This document shows positions 7,710 to 14,349 of a stretch of DNA of 51,423 nucleotides, one piece after another (the first letter of the stretch is position 1; every line of letters starts with the position of its first letter). The stretch spans positions 1 to 51,423 of the forward strand of contig CAIMRY010000032.1 in the NCBI GenBank assembly GCA_903843965.1, in the 5' to 3' direction. Source of the stretch: an uncultured delta proteobacterium (GTDB taxonomy: Bacteria > Desulfobacterota > Desulfovibrionia > Desulfovibrionales > Desulfovibrionaceae). A program made the translations under genes and the position numbers. Under the pieces are notes generated by a model, which saw only the letters and a program-made list of their open reading frames with translations, had not been told where the DNA came from and did no database searches.

Positions 7710-8717
7710 ATGCCCAAAACTGCTAATCACGACAGCCTCGCCCGTCTGTTCGAGCTTCTAAAGCTCTTGCCCTCCAAAGCACCAGGTATCACGGCCAAGG
7801 AGCTTTGCAACAGACTGGACAAGAACGGCTTCTCTGTTTCCAAGCGGACCATTGAGCGAGACCTGATCGAACTCTCGCGCCTTTTTGGGCTGGAATGCAA
7901 TGACAAGGGGTCCCCTTACGGTTGGCACTGGATGGCAGGCAGAGGGGTGGATCTGCCCGGATTGACCATGGCCGATGCGCTCTCACTTCACATCGTGGAG
8001 GAGTTACTCCGGCCGCTCTTGCCACACGCATTGATTGAACCGATGGAGAAACGGTTTACCGAGGCTCGAAAGAAGCTAGAGGCGCTTTCCGGCAGCAACC
8101 CAAATGCACGTTGGGCGGAAAAAGTCTGCCATGTACCGCCCACGCTGCCCCTTGTTCCGGCCAGAATCGCACCCGGTGTCCTTGCTACCATCCAGGACGC
8201 CCTACTGCATGACCTTCAAGTTGATGTCGTGTACAAGAAGCATTCGGCTGAGGAACCGGTCCCAATGCGGCTTCACCCACTTGGGCTCGTGCAGCGGGGG
8301 CCGGTGGCTTATCTGGTGGCTAGAGCGCTCGATTATTTGGATGTCTGGATCTACGCTGTCCACCGAATCAAGGAAGCCACGCGCACCAGTGAGCCGGTGG
8401 CGCGCCCTGAAGGGTTCTCGCTTGATGGATACGTGAAGGAAGGGCGACTCCAGTTCGGCAATGGGGACACGTTGCGGCTTGTAGTCCTCGTTTCGTCCGA
8501 GGTTGCCGCATACTTGGCAGAAACGCCTCTGGCGGAGGACCAGCACTTGACCACCAAGGGAGAACGTACGAAGCTGACAGCCACGGTCTTGGATTCTTGG
8601 CAGCTCAGTTGGTGGATTCTTTCGCACGGGCCAGAAATCGAAGTGCTCAAGCCCGTGAGGCTACGCAAGCAGATCGCCGCCTCCCTGCGGGAAGCCGCCT
8701 CACTATACGCTGACTAA
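7710..8717 (+). CDS. WYL-domain transcriptional regulator (HTH plus WYL plus WCX)
   Basis: About 335 residues. An N-terminal winged HTH (about 8-65, with the recognition-helix segment SKRTIERDLIEL near 44-55) is followed by a WYL domain at about 165-245, where the WYL triplet reads AYL within HPLGLVQRGPVAYLVA, and a WCX-type C-terminus to about 330. Proteins of this layout (the BrxR/CapW group among them) act as repressors, often of anti-phage operons, sensing nucleotide or nucleic-acid ligands. AAGGAA lies 5 bases before the ATG. It heads a co-oriented set with an exonuclease (27-base gap) and a PD-(D/E)XK nuclease, which makes it the likely controller of that set. Family firm; target and ligand inferred. 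Confidence 0.85.
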   Translation: MPKTANHDSLARLFELLKLLPSKAPGITAKELCNRLDKNGFSVSKRTIERDLIELSRLFGLECNDKGSPYGWHWMAGRGVDLPGLTMADALSLHIVEELLRPLLPHALIEPMEKRFTEARKKLEALSGSNPNARWAEKVCHVPPTLPLVPARIAPGVLATIQDALLHDLQVDVVYKKHSAEEPVPMRLHPLGLVQRGPVAYLVARALDYLDVWIYAVHRIKEATRTSEPVARPEGFSLDGYVKEGRLQFGNGDTLRLVVLVSSEVAAYLAETPLAEDQHLTTKGERTKLTATVLDSWQLSWWILSHGPEIEVLKPVRLRKQIAASLREAASLYAD

Positions 8718-8744
8718 GCCCAAGGGCATTCAGGGAGGATAAGC

Positions 8745-9284
8745 ATGACATCATTTGCCGCCATCGACTTTGAGACCGCAGATTACAAGCAGGACAGCGC
8801 ATGTTCTGTAGGGATAGTTGTGGTGCGTTCAGGGAGGATTTCCACGCGGTACCATTCCCTGATACGCCCGCCCAGAAAACGCTTCGTCCCCATGTTTGTT
8901 GATCTACACGGCATCAGTTGGGAGATGGTGCAGGAAAAGAAAACCTTTGCCGAGGTATGGCCAGAGTTCGCGCCGATTTTGAATAGCGTTGACTTTGTGG
9001 CAGCACATAATGCCCCCTTCGACATCTCGGTGCTGAACGCCTGCTGCCTTGCGGCGGGAATCACCCCGCCGGGACTTGAGGTCTGCTGCACGCTCAAGAT
9101 CGGAAGGCAGTTGTGGAAGCAGCCCAAGAACGCGCTACCGGACCTTTGCCAGCATCTAGGTATCCCCTTTTCCAGGCACCACGACGCCCTGGCCGATGCC
9201 GAGGCATGCGCGCAAATCGTTAAGCGCGCCTTTAAGGCAGGCTGGACATTCTATCCCGCAGGAAATATTATTACAAGTGTGTGA
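8745..9284 (+). CDS. DEDDh-type 3'-5' exonuclease (DnaQ/epsilon-like)
   Basis: About 179 residues, a stand-alone exonuclease domain. Exo I is AAIDFET (Asp8, Glu10), Exo II is HNAPFD (Asp93, with His88), and Exo III is HDALADAE (His146, Asp151), giving the full DEDDh set of two-metal catalytic residues. By family it trims single-stranded DNA or RNA from the 3' end. It is much shorter than polymerase-fused proofreaders and has no polymerase partner next to it; its neighbours are a WYL regulator and a PD-(D/E)XK nuclease, so a defence or repair role within the mobile region is more likely than replication proofreading. A GGGAGG sequence precedes the ATG. Confidence 0.85.
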   Translation: MTSFAAIDFETADYKQDSACSVGIVVVRSGRISTRYHSLIRPPRKRFVPMFVDLHGISWEMVQEKKTFAEVWPEFAPILNSVDFVAAHNAPFDISVLNACCLAAGITPPGLEVCCTLKIGRQLWKQPKNALPDLCQHLGIPFSRHHDALADAEACAQIVKRAFKAGWTFYPAGNIITSV

Positions 9285-9376
9285 GATATATCAGCTCAGT
9301 GGATCAAGGAACGGTCCTCAAGCGGAGCTTTTACGAGCTGGCAACCCTCAACAGCATCAGCAACCAATGTTTGCCC

Positions 9377-9391
9377 GTTTGAAGTTCAAAC
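9377..9391. promoter_or_regulatory. 15-base palindrome just before the nuclease ribosome site
   Basis: GTTTGAA, one base, TTCAAAC, ending a few bases before the GGAGA ribosome site of the gene at 9407. It could be an operator, or a weak hairpin affecting translation. Confidence 0.35.
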
Positions 9392-9406
9392 TCCCGGAGA
9401 AATAAA

Positions 9407-10333
9407 ATGTCTTTACTTCAAAAATTATATCACTGTAGCAAGAGTGAAATGCAAGAAAAATATGAAGACTATATCACTGAAGCTTACGCTTATATCCTTG
9501 CGACGGCCAAAGAAATCTGCCCTGATGTCTTTGTGGAATATCTAAAAGGCGCATATTCCATTGACAAAAAATTGCGATATATAGACTCTATCGAAATAGA
9601 GACGCAGCGCTTAGGCATATGCCATGAATTTGAAAAACGTGACAAGCCGGATATGGTAATCATGTCTACAGAACTATGTATTATCTGTGAACATAAGGTA
9701 AACTCACCAGAGACAAACGAACAAATTAAAAGGTACAAGGAATGCGCTGACATTATATGGAAAAAAGACGCCTGCGCAGAAGTTAAAGTTGTATTTACCG
9801 GGAAATTCAAGAATCAAAAACTACCTTCTGCGGAGCCAAACGTAAGATTGTCATGGGCCAACATATGCGACAGGCTTGAAGATTACTTTAAAAGCGTCGA
9901 CAAAATGAACGTAATAATACGTGACTTCACTGAATTCATAAAGGAGATAGGCATGAGATACGAAAAAGTTTCCAAGGATGCCGCACATGGCACGGAGAAT
10001 TTTTTTAAGTTATTATACTTTATCTATGCAACAGCAAAAGAACTGTCTGACAATGGAAACTGTGCGCAATCGAACCCTACTGAAAATGATACATACTACT
10101 TTTCAGGATACAAATTCGGTATAAATAAACGTAAATATTTTATTGGTATCGTGGACAATGATGCAGGAAGGGGATCAATTACTTTAAATGAGGTACCTTG
10201 TTCTGACATGCGTGTGAAGTATTTTAATATGAACGATGTTTTTTTATCAAGCGAAGCAGATAGCCAAATGCTCGAATTGAAATCTTGGGCAATAGCAACA
10301 ATTCAACACTGGAATGATATGCGCAACACATAA
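9407..10333 (+). CDS. PD-(D/E)XK superfamily nuclease
   Basis: About 308 residues. The nuclease core shows KPDMVI (Asp82) followed 12 residues later by ICEHK (Glu95, Lys97), i.e. D-x12-E-H-K, with a preceding conserved-type Glu in the EIETQRLG segment near 62. This pattern matches the PD-(D/E)XK family of metal-dependent endonucleases found in restriction and defence genes. The C-terminal half (about 185-300) is a separate domain I do not recognise and could hold target or partner recognition. The gene is strikingly AT-rich compared with everything around it, a sign of separate recent transfer. GGAGA lies 9 bases before the ATG. Nuclease fold fairly sure; substrate unknown. Confidence 0.75.
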   Translation: MSLLQKLYHCSKSEMQEKYEDYITEAYAYILATAKEICPDVFVEYLKGAYSIDKKLRYIDSIEIETQRLGICHEFEKRDKPDMVIMSTELCIICEHKVNSPETNEQIKRYKECADIIWKKDACAEVKVVFTGKFKNQKLPSAEPNVRLSWANICDRLEDYFKSVDKMNVIIRDFTEFIKEIGMRYEKVSKDAAHGTENFFKLLYFIYATAKELSDNGNCAQSNPTENDTYYFSGYKFGINKRKYFIGIVDNDAGRGSITLNEVPCSDMRVKYFNMNDVFLSSEADSQMLELKSWAIATIQHWNDMRNT

Positions 10334-10356
10334 CCGATGCTGCATAGGTCGATCAC

Positions 10357-10578
10357 ATGAACGGCAGTGATAAGCACAATAGCAATTCTTCAACAAAGAA
10401 GCCTGACTTGGATTTTAATCCTTGGGCATTAGACGTGATTGAGCTGGTAGCGAACAATCTCTGCGTGTCCTCTCCAGAACTGAACTCCGCCTATCGCCGC
10501 TGCCTTTCGCTGCTCAAAAGTGAAACGGTCAAGCAACGACGTCAGAGGCTGCGTCTGGTAAGAGGCCAGGACAACTAA
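10357..10578 (+). CDS. Small hypothetical protein downstream of the nuclease
   Basis: About 73 residues, polar N-terminus and a basic C-terminus ending in an Arg-rich helix, no recognised family. It follows the PD-(D/E)XK gene by 23 bases on the same strand, but its ribosome site is weak. It ends 11 bases before the convergent ABC permease gene. A small partner of the nuclease is possible but unsupported. Confidence 0.4.
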   Translation: MNGSDKHNSNSSTKKPDLDFNPWALDVIELVANNLCVSSPELNSAYRRCLSLLKSETVKQRRQRLRLVRGQDN

Positions 10579-10589
10579 GCCCGGATCTC

Positions 10590-11381
10590 TCAATCCACCA
10601 CTTGTCGCGCCAAGTTCCCAATCTCTCGTGCCCGTGCAAGCATACGTGAGAAGTACAGGCCCCCGGCTGCAAGCCAAGGCACGTTCAGCAGGAATGCCAT
10701 CGGAAGGTCCCAAGGGCCAGCATCTTTCCCTGCCAGCGCCGCACGCATACCCTCGAAGACGTGTGTGGACGGTAAGCACATTGATACCCACCAGAGCCAA
10801 CGCGGCAGGACGTCAGCTGGGTAGAACACTGCGGACAAAGGTTCAAGAAGGAAGGGAACGCCCCAAATCAGCGCCTCAGCCCCACGCCCAAAACGGAAGA
10901 TCATTCCCATGGTCAGAAGGCCCACGGCCCAGCCAAACACGAGCAGGCAGCCATAATACGGAATCAAAAGTAGCCCTGCGTCGAACAGGTCGAACCCGTA
11001 GAAAACAAACGCCATGAGCATCAAGAACACCGTGGTCACGGTCGACTTCAAAAGACCCATAACGCAGGTTGCGGCGCCAATCTCTAGTGTGGATATTGGC
11101 GAGATGAACAGGTTTATCACGTTGCCCACCCAGAACTCTTCCGTGATCGAGTAGGAGATCGCCTGCTGCGAGCGGTAGAGCACTTCCCAAAGTATGAGAG
11201 ACCCGAGGAAGAACGCGCCCGCACCAGGTAGAGCCACTCGCTCTATGTATTTAGTAAAAAATCCCCAAACCAGAAGCCCCATCACCGGCCAGAATACGAT
11301 TTCCATGTTGCGCGCCAAGCTTCTCTTGTGCAGGTAGACATGGCGCAGCACGAGGGCGTAAATTCTTTGCCACATGTTCAA
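10590..11381 (-). CDS. ABC-2-type transporter permease
   Basis: About 263 residues with six predicted membrane segments (for example MEIVFWPVMGLLVWGFF near 26-42, a VFLMLMAFVFYGF stretch near 116-128 and AVGLLTMGMIF near 152-162), the layout of NodJ/DrrB-type export permeases. Its ATG overlaps the stop of the ATPase gene by 4 bases (ATGA), so the two are translationally coupled and should form one exporter with homodimeric halves. By family it exports a lipid, polysaccharide or hydrophobic drug. It is the last gene of the operon headed by the DnaE-like protein. Confidence 0.85.
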   Translation of the reverse strand: MNMWQRIYALVLRHVYLHKRSLARNMEIVFWPVMGLLVWGFFTKYIERVALPGAGAFFLGSLILWEVLYRSQQAISYSITEEFWVGNVINLFISPISTLEIGAATCVMGLLKSTVTTVFLMLMAFVFYGFDLFDAGLLLIPYYGCLLVFGWAVGLLTMGMIFRFGRGAEALIWGVPFLLEPLSAVFYPADVLPRWLWWVSMCLPSTHVFEGMRAALAGKDAGPWDLPMAFLLNVPWLAAGGLYFSRMLARAREIGNLARQVVD

Positions 11382-12148
11382 TTCCTCCCATCCCCGTTGC
11401 CCGCCGTTTCCACGTCACCACCTCGAGCGATCCTCACGAACACACCTTCGAGGCTCTTTTCGTTCATTGCGAGTTTGACCTCGTCGGGTGTTCCGCGGGC
11501 CACCTCGTGGCCATGATGCAGGAAGATCACCCGGTCGCAAAGTTCCTCAACCTCATACATGTTGTGTGATGTGTAGAGCATGGCCATGCCACGCTCACGC
11601 CGCAATCCCTGCAGGGTTTGCCGAACAACGTCCGCAATGTCCGGGTCGAGTGACGCAGTGGGTTCGTCCAGGAACAGCACCTCAGGGTCGTTGAGCAGGG
11701 CTTTACAGAGATTAAGCCTAGTCAGTTGGCCGCTGGATAGCATGCCCGTGACCTTGTGCCTGGCTTCTGTGATTTTAAGCCTTTCTAGAACCTCTTCGAT
11801 CTTCTTTTTCCGGTTCTTGACGCCGTAGAGCAAACTGAAGACGTTCAAATTCTCCCACACCGTCAGGTTGGTGGGCATGCTGGTATACGCCGAAGAGAAG
11901 TTCACCCTTGAGAGCACCTCACGGCGTTGCCGGGTGGGGTCCATGCCGAGAATTGAGACTTCGCCAGCGTCGTAAGTCGTCAGGCCCAGCAAGAGTTGGA
12001 TGGTGGTGGTCTTGCCAGCGCCGTTAGGTCCCAACAATCCCAGGATCTCGCCTTGGACGAGATTGAACGTCAGGCCGTACACGGCCTTTATATTGTCGAA
12101 AGTCTTACCAAGCTCTCTTGTTTTGACCACCGTTGTCGGAAATTTCAT
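11378..12148 (-). CDS. ABC transporter ATP-binding protein (DrrA/CcmA-like exporter ATPase)
   Basis: About 256 residues. Walker A GPNGAGKTTT near 39-48, signature LSSGQ near 137 (instead of LSGGQ), Walker B VLFLDEPTASLD near 156-167 and switch His in LYTSHN near 191. The usual Q-loop glutamine is not evident at its place; a VNFSSAYTSMP segment is there, a pattern I associate with a subgroup of ABC-2 exporters. GAGAGGG precedes the ATG. It couples with the permease downstream and follows the DnaE-like gene with a short gap, so the three are probably one transcript. Confidence 0.88.
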   Translation of the reverse strand: MKFPTTVVKTRELGKTFDNIKAVYGLTFNLVQGEILGLLGPNGAGKTTTIQLLLGLTTYDAGEVSILGMDPTRQRREVLSRVNFSSAYTSMPTNLTVWENLNVFSLLYGVKNRKKKIEEVLERLKITEARHKVTGMLSSGQLTRLNLCKALLNDPEVLFLDEPTASLDPDIADVVRQTLQGLRRERGMAMLYTSHNMYEVEELCDRVIFLHHGHEVARGTPDEVKLAMNEKSLEGVFVRIARGGDVETAGNGDGRN

Positions 12149-12231
12149 TTTACCCTCTCCCCGCTCCGGTGCCCTTTAGCTGTACGTTGAGAACGCTTCG
12201 GTCAGACCATAAATGTCTAGCGCGTCTGCCT

Positions 12232-13914
12232 TCATGAGCGACTCCACGACGAGCTTGGAGATACCGCGCACGACTTACCGATGTTGAGACTAGCAATGCG
12301 TCTACCAAAGCTCCACTGTGGGACAAACTCACCTTCTTTCGTCTTGCATAATGGCACGTTGCCATCAAATGGACGGTCAGAGATGAAGAGGCTGTGGTTT
12401 AAAACATGACACTGGATCGGAAGTGTAGCCAGCTTACTCGAAATATTCAGTAATTTGTCCACCAGAAAATGGTATTTGTACATGTTCCGAAGCTCATGAT
12501 TTTCCTCGACTGCAGAATTGATGTCTTGCTTGTCTGGGATGAGTTTGGTGATGCGCTTAATCGCGGTGGTGCTCATGCATAAAGCTCGGCCAACTTTCCG
12601 AACGGCTTCCTTTGTCCCCATATTGTTGAACCATGCCAGCTCATGCGCAACATGGTCGCGACCATACTTTTTGATCAAATAATGTTCTAAATCTATGGGC
12701 CGACCTTCTGAAACATAAATTTTAACATATGAATTTCCGGATGGCTCAAACTCCAACTCGTTGAGAATTGGATCTAAGGTGGTGATTTGCAGCGACCAGT
12801 CCACAAGAGATCCATATGATGTGCAGAATACGGTGATGTTGTTATCTGTTGTCCACCGGATAAGGTCCTGCGTGAACAGGTGGTCACTGCTAGAACCCCG
12901 CTTGTCTATGCTCCCAAGTTCGTGTTCGAGGCGCTCCCAGTATTGGCTCTCGTCAACCTCAGGTGTGAAGTCCGCCAGTCGCTTCTTTAGGCCTTCACGG
13001 GCCAATCGCCTCAGCTCCGCGTTAGGGCTCACACCCTTGGGAAGCGCGTAGGCCGGAAAGTGTCCATAGCTCAAATCCAACTCAATGTTGCAGCTTTCGG
13101 CGATCCGAACTGCGTTCTCGAAAGCTTCTTCGGGGCAGTAGTAATCAGAAAGCGCCATCTGCATTTCTTTTTTGCTCATGAAATAGCGATCCTTGTTGCA
13201 CAAGCGTGGAGTGTCTAAAATTGTGTGCTGATCGCCGATGCACTGTAAGAAGTAATGGGCCTCTGCGTCCTCGCGAGTGAGGTAGTGGCAGTCATTGGTC
13301 GCAACGAGTGGCAGGCCAGCCATAAAGGACACTCCAACTAGAATCTCTTCGCCGATATACTCGTCGGTGATGTCGTCGTAACCTTGCACCTCCAAATAGA
13401 ACCGGTCAGGGAAGATCTTTGCGTACTCGCGAGCCACAGCAACGCCAGAGTCAAATCCCTTGGAGAGTAGCGTATAGTTAACCTCTCCACACAAGCCGCC
13501 GGAGAGCGCGATGAGCCCTTCTCCGTGCAGAGCGAGTAGTTCTTTGTTGACACATGAATGGTGACCGCTGGATCCCTCAAGGTGGCTGGCAGTAACAAGC
13601 CGGATGAGATTGTGGTAGCCTTGGTGGTTCTGGGCTAGCAGCACGAGACGGAAGGCGTTCTTGCCGGAACTGGCCGCCTCGTTGTCTGCATCTAGGCAAG
13701 GGGATATGTAGACCTCGCACCCAATGATGGGCTTGATACCGATCCGCAAGGCTGTCTCATAGAATTCCAGCGCACCGTGAAGATTGCCGTTGTCAGTGAG
13801 GGCCACGGCAGGCATACCGAGTTCTTTTGCTCGGCGACAGAGGTCTACGACCTTAATGGTACTGTCAAAGAAGCTGTATTCGCTGTGGCAGTGCAGGTGC
13901 ACGAAATTTTTCAT
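12232..13914 (-). CDS. Shortened DnaE-like protein: PHP domain and fragments of the DNA polymerase III alpha core, catalytic site lost
   Basis: About 560 residues against about 1,150 for DnaE. Residues 1-310 are a clear DnaE PHP and linker: FVHLHCH (4-10), GCE (65-67) and TNDCHY (206-211) are kept, but the metal-site TDHGN reads TDNGN (41) and SGCL reads SGGL (140). Residues 325-460 align to the polymerase N-terminal region, ending in KKYGRDHVAHELAWF and VGRALC blocks. The segment where DnaE carries its catalytic aspartates (PDFDID) is instead SYVKIYVSEGR near 395-405. After about 535 the palm/fingers core is missing. A shifted frame (to 12176) encodes VVESLMKADALDIYG, like the DnaE helix-hairpin-helix region, so there is a frameshift near 12,265. 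TAAGGAGA precedes the ATG at 13914. It heads an operon with an ABC exporter. Either a decaying polymerase or a repurposed non-catalytic DnaE. Confidence 0.75.
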   Translation of the reverse strand: MKNFVHLHCHSEYSFFDSTIKVVDLCRRAKELGMPAVALTDNGNLHGALEFYETALRIGIKPIIGCEVYISPCLDADNEAASSGKNAFRLVLLAQNHQGYHNLIRLVTASHLEGSSGHHSCVNKELLALHGEGLIALSGGLCGEVNYTLLSKGFDSGVAVAREYAKIFPDRFYLEVQGYDDITDEYIGEEILVGVSFMAGLPLVATNDCHYLTREDAEAHYFLQCIGDQHTILDTPRLCNKDRYFMSKKEMQMALSDYYCPEEAFENAVRIAESCNIELDLSYGHFPAYALPKGVSPNAELRRLAREGLKKRLADFTPEVDESQYWERLEHELGSIDKRGSSSDHLFTQDLIRWTTDNNITVFCTSYGSLVDWSLQITTLDPILNELEFEPSGNSYVKIYVSEGRPIDLEHYLIKKYGRDHVAHELAWFNNMGTKEAVRKVGRALCMSTTAIKRITKLIPDKQDINSAVEENHELRNMYKYHFLVDKLLNISSKLATLPIQCHVLNHSLFISDRPFDGNVPLCKTKEGEFVPQWSFGRRIASLNIGKSCAVSPSSSWSRS

Positions 13915-14010
13915 GAATCTTCTCCTTACAGCGGTAATCTCCTAGCCTCTGGCAATCAAAATACTGAAAGCCAATCGCTGGAAGTACCTGCATGAGAGCA
14001 AGATGGCATG

Positions 14011-14022
14011 CTGTCGCGACAG
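14011..14022. promoter_or_regulatory. 12-base perfect palindrome upstream of the DnaE-like operon
   Basis: CTGTCGCGACAG lies about 100 bases before the DnaE-like start and could be an operator. No clear -35/-10 pair was found near it. Confidence 0.3.
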
Positions 14023-14138
14023 AACATGTCGCGCGCAGATGGGCGGGGATGAGCTGGCCTAGCGTGTATTGATGGCGCGAAAATTTTGTAATTGTTTCCT
14101 GGGATTGGGGAACAGGCGGGGGACAAACCCGGCAATTC

Positions 14139-14171
14139 AAAAAAAAGGGTTACGAAGTTACTCGTAAACCC
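14139..14171 (-). terminator. Intrinsic terminator of the tRNA-Ala fragment
   Basis: On the minus strand an AAAGGGTTTACGA-type stem (14171-14162, pairing with 14155-14147, one bulge) is followed by eight T. It starts about 10 bases after the CCA end of the tRNA fragment, as a native tRNA terminator would. Confidence 0.75.
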
Positions 14172-14180
14172 TTTTCTTTC

Positions 14181-14232
14181 TGGTGGAGCTGAAGGGAATT
14201 GAACCCACCGCCTCTTGAATGCCATTCAAGAG
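14181..14232 (-). pseudogene. 3' half of a tRNA-Ala(GGC) gene, probable attachment-site remnant
   Basis: Read on the minus strand, the anticodon arm is CTTGA-ATGGCAT-TCAAG with anticodon GGC, then a T arm (GTGGG, loop TTCAATT, CCCTT) and the acceptor strand CAGCTCC-A-CCA, which fits tRNA-Ala. The 5' half (acceptor GGGGCTG, D arm) is absent upstream, where unrelated sequence begins, and the T stem has one mismatch. A tRNA 3' half starting at the anticodon arm is what tyrosine integrases typically leave at an att site. It lies at the compositional border between the accessory and core regions. Confidence 0.65.
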
Positions 14233-14318
14233 AGGTCATGTCCGGCCTCTGGCAAATATGGCAGGGATAATTTTATGACACTGGAACTGGGTAGTACATT
14301 TCTCACCTTGACCGGGGT

Positions 14319-14338
14319 CCAGGGGCGGCGCCCCTGAC
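14319..14338. repeat. CAGGGGC hairpin after the permease gene
   Basis: CAGGGGC-GGC-GCCCCTG (14320-14336) lies directly behind the stop of the minus-strand permease. Similar hairpins occur at 18354-18373 and 38282-38299, making a small repeat family that may act in termination. Confidence 0.45.
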
Positions 14339-14349
14339 CGTATTCCGGC

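Noticed and set aside
6859-7761. A 300-codon plus-strand frame across the gap before the WYL regulator
   Set aside because: Composition is Arg/Ser/Cys-rich and irregular, it has no ribosome site, and it overlaps the real regulator start in another frame.
8745-9284. Exonuclease as the DnaQ proofreading subunit of the DnaE-like protein
   Set aside because: The two are in different operons on opposite strands, and the DnaE-like protein lacks the polymerase core that would need proofreading.
9196-9405. A 69-codon frame overlapping the exonuclease end and stopping just before the nuclease gene
   Set aside because: It begins inside the exonuclease in another frame; the part past the exonuclease stop matches nothing.
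13956-14225. A minus-strand frame across the tRNA fragment and terminator
   Set aside because: It runs through the tRNA and terminator sequences; no ribosome site.
14181-14232. tmRNA (ssrA) 3' end instead of tRNA-Ala
   Set aside because: The end AGCTCCACCA also fits tmRNA, but the GGC anticodon arm directly before the T arm is that of tRNA-Ala, and no tmRNA body lies upstream.
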